Assembly: GCF_018139685.1 (NCBI RefSeq)
Contig: NZ_JAGSPN010000002.1
Location: 124,001-188,000, forward strand
DNA: 64,000 bases
Source of the DNA: Cognatundibacterium luofuense
GTDB lineage: Bacteria; Pseudomonadota; Gammaproteobacteria; Burkholderiales; Burkholderiaceae_D
Direction: 5' to 3'
Part shown: positions 20,101 to 26,934 of the stretch, piece by piece
Layout of the letters: each line of letters opens with the position of its first letter
Position numbering within the stretch: position 1 is the first letter of the stretch
Position numbers and translations under genes: made by a program
Notes under the pieces: generated by a model
Told to the model about the DNA's origin: nothing
The model's database searches: none
What the model saw: only the letters and a program-made list of their open reading frames with translations

Positions 20101-21221
20101 GGATGCGATGGCGCATCGAGCCAGTCGCTGGCATGCGCTTCAAACAGTGCATCCACATCATGGGTGGTACGCACAGCGAACGCCGAATGCGGCAACTGAG
20201 TTCCCTGCTGCAAATGATTCAGTAAAGGTTGCAGCGCAAAATACGTGTAGGCATCGCGTTGTTTGACGCCTTCATCAATCTGGCTTTTAGCAAGCTTCAG
20301 ACTGGCAGCATCATTTTTCGCCAGCAAAGCGACTGCAGCGAATAAGCCACCTGGGCCAGACAGAAAAAATTTCCGTTTCCCTGTTCCTGCGCGCTGCGCT
20401 TCGGAATAGGTTTGCGCGAGACTGCAGGCTTGCGCGATTTTGTTTTGCATAACAGAGAGCACCATCTGCAATTCCGGCAAATATGCAGGTTGCACACGCG
20501 GCATCAGCTTTTCGAGCGCTGACAGATCGCCGCGCAAAATCGCCTGCCAGCACAGCAGACTGATCAGTTGCGGCCAGTTTGCTCCCAGCTTTTCTGCATG
20601 CTCGCAACCGAACTGGTAAGCACGCGCGCAATCTGCCAGCGTCCAGTTCGCATGCTGAAACAAATCAGTCAGCATCATGCCCTGATCCATAACACGCAGT
20701 TCAGAAAATAACTGCACACCATCATCGGTAGCAAAGAATTTATCCGCCGGCAGATTGCCCTGTAAATTTTTTACGCTGAACAGCTTTTCACGCCACAGCA
20801 GCGCTTCATCAGTACGGCCCGACAGCACGGAGAACTGTACTTCGCGGCCGTAAAACGCGCCATCATATGACTTCCAGTACTGGTACTCACCCAGCCGTTT
20901 CAGCATATCGCGTACACCGGCAATCCACGTCCGCAATATGCCCTGCCTGAACATATGCAGAATCACGGTCATGCGCAAACCATCTTCCAGTACCAGACCA
21001 ATACCGATTTCCTGCTTCAGGATATGTTTGCGCGTCAGTCCGGCACAAACTTCTTTTAACAGGCGTGGCGAGTAGGGATTACCCATTGCATCGGTCTGCG
21101 CACGTGCCTGAAATAAATCCGTCAGCTTGGCGGCGGTCATCGCCGTATCGTATAAGGCCACCGCGTAGACTACGGGCAGCTCATCTTCATTTAATTCTGT
21201 CAGCCAGTTCATTCTGTTCAT
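17139..21221 (-). CDS. Large Snf2/SWI2-family DEAD/DEAH-box ATPase
   Basis: 1360 residues. The C-terminal 450 residues form the Snf2 motor: motif I DDMGLGKTVQTLALLL at about 932, motif II LDEAQVIKN at about 1025, motif III ATGTPVENHLGELW, a helicase-C half with VFSQFVDHL, and motif VI DRAHRMGQQKPVTIYRL. The N-terminal 900 residues are helical and not a domain I recognise; no SWIM zinc finger is evident. Bacterial Snf2 proteins such as RapA recycle RNA polymerase, and others translocate on DNA; the role here is unknown. It is flanked by dusA and an SMR exporter on the same strand, with no restriction-modification or defence genes nearby, so a phage-defence role (as in DISARM DrmD) is not supported. 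Confidence 0.9.
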   Translation of the reverse strand: MNRMNWLTELNEDELPVVYAVALYDTAMTAAKLTDLFQARAQTDAMGNPYSPRLLKEVCAGLTRKHILKQEIGIGLVLEDGLRMTVILHMFRQGILRTWIAGVRDMLKRLGEYQYWKSYDGAFYGREVQFSVLSGRTDEALLWREKLFSVKNLQGNLPADKFFATDDGVQLFSELRVMDQGMMLTDLFQHANWTLADCARAYQFGCEHAEKLGANWPQLISLLCWQAILRGDLSALEKLMPRVQPAYLPELQMVLSVMQNKIAQACSLAQTYSEAQRAGTGKRKFFLSGPGGLFAAVALLAKNDAASLKLAKSQIDEGVKQRDAYTYFALQPLLNHLQQGTQLPHSAFAVRTTHDVDALFEAHASDWLDAPSHPRLQTKLNDMRDLMQARGYLWIAAEADGLLVKRFSQAPVLAGWHEKAGWQPVLQILQKEEPWKRALEALSQLRPQTEAKEEAPAEQTRLAWMLEMEFQQLRAEPREQKRNGKAAWSKGRAVALRRLLQEPPVYLTEQDRQITAHAIRRTAGAFGSEYDFDIQKALPLMTGHPAIYWMDAPEVRVDLARGEVALQLQERGEHIALQLDPYVAPNEQMVWRKETPTRLVVYQSSPEIRQISGILGRGMQVPVSARQQLLDAIAAIAPHMVIHSDLPELASNVKTINADATLYAHLLPLQEGLRLQMLVRPLPEGSWLMPGSGAAVLMGEVDGSMVQAARDTDAEKRKLTEVIAACPALPATGEMPEWELQTPEQCLELLSQLRALEDQGLSLIWPEGERYRLNGSRSMQNMRLSIKRQGEWFVAGGELVLDDGKVIALRELLQMMDSAKGRFLKIGEKDWLALTASFQRKLEQLRALGEVNGRGQLRLHPLSANAVAEITDEAAQLTVDAAWQEQLSRLSTLDAFVPEVPAGLQATLREYQQQGFEWLTRLAHWGVGACLADDMGLGKTVQTLALLLHRAAGGPALVVAPVSVAMNWIAEAQKFAPDLKICAYHQRRKLEDPAAFDVVVTSYGLLQTDAKVFARQHWHTVVLDEAQVIKNAATKRSQAAMALEADFRMIATGTPVENHLGELWNLFRFINPGLLGSKEQFNDRFALPVEKGNQQAKQLLKKLIQPFILRRTKTQVLTELPPRTEITLQVELSDEERHVYEALRQEALEKLASSGEGADGSSLKVLTEITRLRRFCCHPSLVLRQQEMQGSKLQVFSDTLTEILDNRHKVLVFSQFVDHLALVREVLEQRDIAYQYLDGSTPPVERKRRVDAFQSGEGDVFLISLKAGGTGLNLTAADYVIHLDPWWNPAVEDQASDRAHRMGQQKPVTIYRLVTSNTIEEKILALHAQKRDLADSLLEGGDASARLDANALLQLLKEGI

Positions 21222-21266
21222 TTATCCGGTTTGTCCGTTGGTATTTACTGAAGTTTGCGACTTTGT

Positions 21267-21596
21267 TCAGCGATGAACGGAATCCGAAAACAGATTCAGC
21301 ACAACAACGCCCGCTACAATTAATGCAATGCCCGTCAACGCGGCTTTATCCAGTGACTGACCATACAGCCACCATGCCAGCAGCGAAATCAGAATGACCC
21401 CCACGCCCGACCAGATGGCATACGCAATACCAACCGGAATGGTGCGCAGAGTCAGCGACAGGAAATAGAACGATGATGCATAGCCGACAGCCAGTATCAG
21501 CACCGGCAACGGTTTGGTGAAACCTTCTGAGGCTTTCAGCGCGCTGGTTGCAATCACTTCACTCAGGATTGCAATTCCGAGATACATCCAGTTCAT
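21267..21596 (-). CDS. Small multidrug resistance (SMR/EmrE-like) exporter
   Basis: 109 residues from the ATG at 21596, which has AAGGAG six bases upstream; an in-frame extension to 21665 lacks one and would add a non-membrane tail. Four transmembrane helices are present. Glu13 in LSEVIATSALKAS corresponds to EmrE Glu14, the proton and cation binding residue, and the GIAYAIWSGVG signature is intact. Proton-coupled antiport of cationic compounds (or guanidinium, in Gdx subtypes) is expected. It lies 45 nt upstream of the Snf2 ATPase gene. Confidence 0.93.
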   Translation of the reverse strand: MNWMYLGIAILSEVIATSALKASEGFTKPLPVLILAVGYASSFYFLSLTLRTIPVGIAYAIWSGVGVILISLLAWWLYGQSLDKAALTGIALIVAGVVVLNLFSDSVHR

Positions 21597-21855
21597 CCAC
21601 ACTCCTTGACGACCAACATTGCAAGTTTCGGGGGAGGACGCATCACTTAAGCGGCCTCCGGACATAACCTGACATTATCCCGCTAATTGCTGTCGGGAAT
21701 GCCATTTTTTTTCACTGGTGTGCATTTCCGGCGCCGGACGGCGAAGGGACTGCTTGTCGAAACCCATTCTGAATTAACAATCGTTTTCTTGTACGGATTG
21801 GCAAGGATTTCTAAGCTGCAACAAAGCACCATCAAGGTGCGCGGAGGAGACTGTC

Positions 21856-22674
21856 ATGAAACCGGCCATGTATCTGCTGATCTGCGGTTTGATCTGTGTG
21901 CAAGCTTCGGCACAAGTCCCCGATTCCGGCCGCTGGCAAACGCTGTCCTACACCAGCAACGAAGTTAATGCGCGTCAGGAGCAGGATTACTACGAGCTGA
22001 TACGTGAGATGGCTGATCAGGGTCAGATCAACCGGAATCCGGCAATGCTGGCAAGGCTGCGCGATATTCTTTCCAGCCTGATTCCATCCGCAGTCAGACT
22101 CAATCCCGGTGCAGCGGACTGGGACTGGGAAGTTCATCTGACCAGTTCCCCCGACATTGATGCGATCTGTTTTGCCGGAGGAAAAATACTGGTTAGTGAA
22201 ATTTTCCTGCAGCAGTTGCAATTGCGTGACGGCGAAATTGCAGCGCTGCTGGCGCATGAAGCGGCGCATGCGCTGGCGAGCCATCAGCATGAAGAATTAT
22301 CGGAAGCACGCCTGCTCAGGGATGCGCCGGGCAAAGACTTATCTCTGGTCGCTGAGCAATTACGCAGCGATTACAGTCTGCAACTGAAACTCAGCCAGCT
22401 TTCATATCAGCATGAAGCAGAAGCAGATCAGTTGGGCATGCAACTGGCGCTGGATGCAGGCTGGAATTCTCTGGATCTGGTGCGTTTCTATGAAAAACTG
22501 GCGACACTGCCCGATCGTGCACTGTTGTCGCGCAGCGTACCACTGCCGTCGGCGAGACTGAGCATGGCGCATGGTATGGCGAAATACTGGGCATCATTAC
22601 CGGCACCGTGGGCCCATAGTTTTGCGGTGCGCTCAATGAAAACCCGCCATCCGGATGCAATTGCCATGCGCTGA
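21856..22674 (+). CDS. Secreted M48-family zinc metalloprotease
   Basis: 272 residues. A signal peptide (about 1-19, ending ASAQ) precedes an M48 peptidase domain with the zinc motif HEAAH at 134-138 and a downstream third ligand region YQHEAEADQLG. It resembles LoiP/YcaL-type periplasmic or outer-membrane-associated Oma1-like proteases that clear misfolded envelope proteins. GGAGGAGAC sits in front of the ATG. The plus-strand gene converges with the DUF1294 gene, the two stops being one base apart. Confidence 0.9.
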   Translation: MKPAMYLLICGLICVQASAQVPDSGRWQTLSYTSNEVNARQEQDYYELIREMADQGQINRNPAMLARLRDILSSLIPSAVRLNPGAADWDWEVHLTSSPDIDAICFAGGKILVSEIFLQQLQLRDGEIAALLAHEAAHALASHQHEELSEARLLRDAPGKDLSLVAEQLRSDYSLQLKLSQLSYQHEAEADQLGMQLALDAGWNSLDLVRFYEKLATLPDRALLSRSVPLPSARLSMAHGMAKYWASLPAPWAHSFAVRSMKTRHPDAIAMR

Positions 22675-22675
22675 T

Positions 22676-22987
22676 TCATTTCCACCATGCTGCATATTCC
22701 GCATCCGAAAATATAAGGAACAAAACCATGATGATGAGCAAGTGCACAATCAGCGCCAGCGCAAAACGCAGTAAAAATGATGTCTTTTTACGTTTGTGCC
22801 GGCAAATCCGCATGGCCAGCATTGCGCCTGCCCAGCCACCCAGCAGCACTGCAAGCAGCAAGTGCCGCTCCGGCACGCGCCACGCGTTACGCACAGCCTG
22901 TCGTTTATCCAGCGCAAACAAGCCGTAAGTCAGCACATTTAACGCCAGCGCATATACAGCCATCATCCAGACTGATTCAGACAACAT
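22676..22987 (-). CDS. DUF1294-family small membrane protein
   Basis: 103 residues from the ATG at 22987, preceded by GGGAGGAAAA; a longer open frame reaching 23185 overlaps the divergent ccoG start and is rejected. Hydrophobic helices lie at about 5-22, 38-55 and 75-93. The DUF1294 signature is present: YGLFALDKRQAVRNAWRVPE followed by LLLAVLLGGWAGAMLAM and RHKRKKTSFL. The function of the family is unknown. In some bacteria the same domain is fused to a cold-shock domain; none is fused here. It is divergent from ccoG. Confidence 0.88.
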   Translation of the reverse strand: MLSESVWMMAVYALALNVLTYGLFALDKRQAVRNAWRVPERHLLLAVLLGGWAGAMLAMRICRHKRKKTSFLLRFALALIVHLLIIMVLFLIFSDAEYAAWWK

Positions 22988-23150
22988 CCGTTTTCCTCCC
23001 TGTAATAGTCCGCCGCGATAGCCCGCCGTTATCGCGGCAACATCTGTTGATACCGGATCTGTACTGCTTTTTTCCGCCAGACTGCTTCTGTTTTTCATAA
23101 CAGCTGCAGCGCATGATCGCGCCACGAATGACTCCTCGCTTCCGGCCGCC

Positions 23151-24548
23151 ATGCATAATCCCGCCACTCCGCAATACAAAACCATTTCGGTTTACACCAA
23201 ATTCGAGCCGTTTTATGTGCGCGAATCGCAAGGCAGATTCACGAATCTGCGCTGGCTTTGTGTACTGCTGACACAAATGGTGTTTTTTATCACACCCTGG
23301 CTGAGCTGGAATCAGCGGCAAGCTGTATTGCTGGATCTGGCGGCGCGCAAATTTTATCTGTTCGGGCTGATTCTGTATCCGCACGATCTGATTTATCTGG
23401 CAATGCTGCTCATCATTTGCGCCTTCGGTTTGTTTCTGGTGACTACCATCGCAGGCCGCGTCTGGTGTGGCTACGGCTGCCCGCAATCTGTGTACACACT
23501 GGTCATGATGTGGATAGAAAACCGGACTGAAGGCAACCGCGCCAACCGCATGCGTCTGGCGCGGGAGGGCTGGACCGCCGAACGTATCCTGCGCACCGGC
23601 AGCAAACATCTGATCTGGCTCACACTGTCATTTATCAGCGGTTTTGTATTCACCGCATGGTTTGTGCCGGTCAGCGACATGCTGCAAGCGCTGACGCAAT
23701 TCCGCTTCAGCGCCGGTGTAACGACCAGCATCCTGCTGTATGGCGGCCTGATGTATGCCAACGCCGGACTGATGCGCGACCAATTTTGCCGTTACTTATG
23801 TCCGTATGCACGTTTTCAGGGTTCCATGCTGGATCAGGACAGCTTGATCATCAGCTACCACCCGCAACGCGGCGAACCGCGTCAGAAACCCGGTGCAGAC
23901 CGTCCGGTGAATGCAGACAGTTGTATTGACTGCGGCCTGTGTGTGCAGGTGTGTCCGTCCGGCATTGATATCCGTAAAGGATTACAACATGACTGCACCG
24001 GTTGTGCTGCCTGTATTGATGCCTGCGATCATGTGATGGATAAACTGCAGTTGCCGCGCGGCCTGATCAGTTACAGCAGCGCACGCCAGTTACAGGAATC
24101 CCGCGCTGGTTCTGCGTCGCCAGACAAACCCCGCTTTCTGCGTCCTCGCATTGCGGTCTACAGCCTGCTGATGCTGATCATGTGTGCGGCAGCTGCTTAT
24201 TTACTGGCAAACAGACCGGATGTCAGGATGGATATTTTGCCAGACCGCATGCTGACATCACGCGAACCTGCGCCAGGTCAGTTCGAGCAAGTCTACCGCT
24301 TGCATTTACTCAATACCCGTGAAGAAACTGGCAATTATGATTTAAGCATTGAAAATGTACCTGCACTGCATCTGCAATCGGATAACGTTATCCGCCTGTC
24401 GCCTGCCGGTGCAGGATTCATCAGCGTCACCGTTCGCAACACCAGCCCGTTAACTGCCGGACATTACCGTTTCCGTTTCACGCTGCGTGACAAACAGACA
24501 CAGCGGACCATCGTCACAGAACCAGCCATGTTCCGGATACCCGCGTAA
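23151..24548 (+). CDS. ccoG: CcoG (FixG/RdxA) cytochrome cbb3 oxidase copper-assembly protein
   Basis: 465 residues. Membrane helices in the first 220 residues include the CGYGCPQSVYT and CRYLCPYARFQG cysteine motifs. Two ferredoxin-type 4Fe-4S motifs follow: CIDCGLCVQVCP and CTGCAACIDACD (about 262-297). After one more membrane helix (about 343-361) there is a C-terminal periplasmic Ig-like domain. CcoG is a cupric reductase that helps assemble cbb3-type oxidase. No ccoNOP, ccoI or fnr genes are in the window, so it is detached from its usual cluster. The MocR-type regulator gene begins 10 nt after its stop. Confidence 0.95.
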   Translation: MHNPATPQYKTISVYTKFEPFYVRESQGRFTNLRWLCVLLTQMVFFITPWLSWNQRQAVLLDLAARKFYLFGLILYPHDLIYLAMLLIICAFGLFLVTTIAGRVWCGYGCPQSVYTLVMMWIENRTEGNRANRMRLAREGWTAERILRTGSKHLIWLTLSFISGFVFTAWFVPVSDMLQALTQFRFSAGVTTSILLYGGLMYANAGLMRDQFCRYLCPYARFQGSMLDQDSLIISYHPQRGEPRQKPGADRPVNADSCIDCGLCVQVCPSGIDIRKGLQHDCTGCAACIDACDHVMDKLQLPRGLISYSSARQLQESRAGSASPDKPRFLRPRIAVYSLLMLIMCAAAAYLLANRPDVRMDILPDRMLTSREPAPGQFEQVYRLHLLNTREETGNYDLSIENVPALHLQSDNVIRLSPAGAGFISVTVRNTSPLTAGHYRFRFTLRDKQTQRTIVTEPAMFRIPA

Positions 24549-24558
24549 GGGAAGATGC

Positions 24559-25983
24559 ATGAAACTCTACGAAAAACTGGCCGAAGATATTGCGCAATCG
24601 ATCCGTGCCGGTACATTGCGGCGCGGTGAAAAACTACCCTCCGTCCGTCAGGCCAGCGAGCTGCGTTCCGTCAGCCCTGCGACGGTATATCAGGCCTACT
24701 ATCTGCTCGAAGCACGGGGCCTGATACGCGGCAAAGAACGTTCCGGTTATTTCGTCATTGCCGGCAGCCACGAAGCCTTGCCGGAAGCCAGAGTCAGCGC
24801 CCGGCTCAGCGGAGAAAAGCAGACACTGGATGTCAGCAGCCTGATTTTCAGCATTCTGGAATCCGGCCACCGCGACATGGTGCCGCTGGGCTTTGCCTTC
24901 CCCTGCCCCACCCTGTTCCCGATGGGCAGACTGGCAGCCTGCATGTCTCAAAGTCTGCCGCAACTCGATCCGTGGAATACCATTGACGACCTGACACCCG
25001 GCAGCCAGCATTTGCGCCGTCAGATTGCATTGCGCTATCTGACACTGGGAATGCGGGTGCATCCGGACGACATCCTGATTACCAACGGCGCTCTGGAAGC
25101 GCTGAACCTCGCGCTGGCATCGGTCACTCAGCCCGGCGATACGGTGGTGATTGAATCGCCGTCTTTTTACGGTGCCTTGCAAGCAATTGAACGCATGGGC
25201 TTGCAGGCGCTCGAAGTGCCCAGTCATCCGCGTGACGGCATCGATCTGAATGCGCTGGAAACGGCATTCCGTCGCCACCAGCCAAAAGCCTGCTGGCTGA
25301 TGAGCAATTTTCAGAACCCGCTCGGCAGCACGATTCCTGCGCAGAACAAACAAGCGATCGTGGCGCTGGCCACGCAATTCGGTGTAACGATTATTGAAGA
25401 CGATGTGTATGGCGAACTGTACTTCACGGCAGAACGCCCTTTGCCACTGAAAGCATGGGATACCGAAGGCGTCGTCATTCACTGCACGTCCTTTTCCAAA
25501 AGTCTGGCACCGGGCTACCGCGTTGGCTGGGCATTAGCGGGTAAGCATACCCATGCCATGATCCGGCAAAAACTCAGCACCAGCCTGTCCACCGCACTGC
25601 CAACGCAGGAGGCTCTGGCAACGTTTCTGAGTAAAGGTTATTTCGACCGCCACCTGCAACAATTACGACATCACTTGTCGGTGCAGCAAAGCGCCAGCCT
25701 TGAAATGGTGCAACGCTATTTTCCGGAAGGTACGCGCACCAGCAGGCCGTCCGGCGGCTATTTTTTGTGGCTGGAATTACCGGAGCCGGTGGATATGCTG
25801 CTGATACAGCGTCAGGCCATGGCAATGGGAATTTCGATCACGCCCGGCCCGATGTTCTCTGCCAGCCGTCAGTTCAGAAACTGCATGCGCTTAAACGCCG
25901 GCCACCCGCTGACCCGCCGCCATGAACAGGCGCTGAAAACGCTGGGTCAACTGATGCACACGCAAACCTGCGCCGCCGTTTAG
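24559..25983 (+). CDS. MocR/PdxR-type GntR regulator with aminotransferase domain
   Basis: 474 residues from the ATG at 24559, which has AAGGGAAG in front; an upstream in-frame ATG at 24487 lies inside ccoG. A GntR winged helix (about 1-70: LRRGEKLPSVRQASELRSVSPATVYQAYYLLEARGLI, in part) is joined by a linker to a fold-type I aminotransferase domain. The PLP lysine is Lys314 in TSFSKSLAPGYRVGW, and NPLGST and EDDVYGEL are present. MocR proteins sense PLP or PLP-amine adducts; PdxR, GabR and TauR are examples. The neighbours give no target, and the close coupling to ccoG is probably incidental. Confidence 0.92.
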   Translation: MKLYEKLAEDIAQSIRAGTLRRGEKLPSVRQASELRSVSPATVYQAYYLLEARGLIRGKERSGYFVIAGSHEALPEARVSARLSGEKQTLDVSSLIFSILESGHRDMVPLGFAFPCPTLFPMGRLAACMSQSLPQLDPWNTIDDLTPGSQHLRRQIALRYLTLGMRVHPDDILITNGALEALNLALASVTQPGDTVVIESPSFYGALQAIERMGLQALEVPSHPRDGIDLNALETAFRRHQPKACWLMSNFQNPLGSTIPAQNKQAIVALATQFGVTIIEDDVYGELYFTAERPLPLKAWDTEGVVIHCTSFSKSLAPGYRVGWALAGKHTHAMIRQKLSTSLSTALPTQEALATFLSKGYFDRHLQQLRHHLSVQQSASLEMVQRYFPEGTRTSRPSGGYFLWLELPEPVDMLLIQRQAMAMGISITPGPMFSASRQFRNCMRLNAGHPLTRRHEQALKTLGQLMHTQTCAAV

Positions 25984-26105
25984 AGTGTCGAAACGCTGGT
26001 ACTGCCACCCTGTATTCGACACCTGAACGACGTAAGCGAACTGAGCCGGATACACCTCATTGCCAACAGCCCCTTCGATTGCGCCAAAACAGGCAAAAAA
26101 CAGCT

Positions 26106-26191
26106 CAAATGCGGAGTTCAGCATACCAATCCGGCTGTCGTCGGCAGAAAGTCCGGGCCTCCGTAAATCACACATGACGATATTTGCACAG
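26106..26191 (-). repeat. Dispersed ~90-bp intergenic repeat, copy C
   Basis: On the minus strand: GCAAATATCGTCATGTGTG, core GGAGGCCCGGACTTTCTGCC, then CTGAACTCCGCATTTG. Lies 122 nt beyond the MocR-type gene. Confidence 0.82.
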
Positions 26192-26260
26192 TGCTGGCGG
26201 CTGAGTGAGTGCATTTGACTTAACGCGACCGAGAGCGACGTCGAACGGACTGGTCGCATG

Positions 26261-26283
26261 ATCGGTGGGATGTGGCCGTTGGA
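26261..26283 (+). repeat. Imperfect direct repeat, unit 1 (possible transposon-end motif)
   Basis: ATCGGTGGGATGTGGCCGTT followed by GGA matches 26639-26661 at 19 of 23 positions. Such phased GGTGGNATGTGNCCG motifs resemble multiple terminal repeats of some insertion sequences; this reading is tentative. Confidence 0.4.
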
Positions 26284-26379
26284 ACAGGCTATCGAGGATG
26301 TGCAAGGTGCTTATTTAGCGTCGCACTGAATTGCCCAGGTTTGACAAAATTTGCCACGTTTCTCAGCGGCTGGAATGCA

Positions 26380-26565
26380 GCTAAAGATGAAGCTCATTGT
26401 GCCTTACGAATTAACGGAGACGATCACAAGCCGGAGCTAATTAAACAGCGCGGGCCATGGAAGACACTGGAAGTCGTGGGGTTGGCGACGCTGGCATGAA
26501 TGTGGTGGATCAATCATCATAGGCTGATGGAGTCGATCAGCACCCCCATCTGCAGATAAATAAAT
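26380..26565 (+). pseudogene. IS3-family transposase OrfB remnant (C-terminal fragment, nonsense mutation)
   Basis: The frame through 26401-26499 encodes RINGDDHKPELIKQRGPWKT and then LEVVGLATLA. This resembles the end of the rve integrase domain of IS3-type OrfB (pattern INGLYKAE.IHRRGPW..LE.VE.ATLEW). A TGA at 26497-26499 occupies the position of the conserved tryptophan, and beyond it the same frame continues MWWINHHRLMESI, matching the W.NHHRLMEPI motif. No upstream catalytic region or orfA remains. Clearly dead; identification is by motif memory, not by a search. Confidence 0.65.
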
Positions 26566-26638
26566 ATTATTAATAACTTCCGATCATTCCATGTTACCCC
26601 GATCAAAAAATTGTCAACAATAATTGGCTTTCTTCCCT

Positions 26639-26661
26639 ATCGGTGGAATGTGACCGATTGA
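26639..26661 (+). repeat. Imperfect direct repeat, unit 2
   Basis: ATCGGTGGAATGTGACCGAT followed by TGA, 19 of 23 identical to 26261-26283, on the far side of the transposase fragment. Confidence 0.4.
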
Positions 26662-26861
26662 CTTCATTCAGCGGTGACGATTGAATCACTGCACCCATGC
26701 CAGTATCGCCAGTTCCGCTACTTCCCGCACCGGCTTTCCGTTCACTGGGGGCTACATTCAGCGTAGGTCGCTTTCACCGGTATTCATACACCATCTGCTT
26801 ACGTCACGCACCCTTCTCATTCGTGATCGCAATGACGCTGCCTTAGTTACCACACGCCCAT

Positions 26862-26890
26862 AAAAAAACCGCTCCGGTTTCCCGGAGCGG
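26862..26890 (-). terminator. Terminator of the first PKD-peptidase gene
   Basis: A perfect 9-bp stem, CCGCTCCGG (26869-26877) with CCGGAGCGG (26882-26890) and a GAAA loop on the minus strand, followed by TTTTTTTA. Confidence 0.93.
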
Positions 26891-26934
26891 CGAGCTCTCT
26901 TACATTCTTACTAAATATTATTCAGATTCGCTGA

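Larger units (their letters stand above)
25984..26861. other. Gene-poor scar region of about 880 bp
   Basis: Contains dispersed repeat copy C, a decayed IS3-type transposase tail and a 23-bp imperfect direct repeat that brackets it. The rest (26670-26860) has no convincing coding frame and I do not recognise it. The composition changes repeatedly, consistent with past insertions that have eroded. Confidence 0.6.

Noticed and set aside
17139-21221. Snf2 ATPase as a phage-defence component
   Set aside because: No methyltransferase, nuclease, or other defence partner is adjacent; the neighbours are dusA and an SMR exporter.
26681-26863. 60-codon frame in the scar region, considered as a group II intron or transposase piece
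   Set aside because: No motif of an intron-encoded protein or intron domain V could be identified; left as unrecognised sequence.
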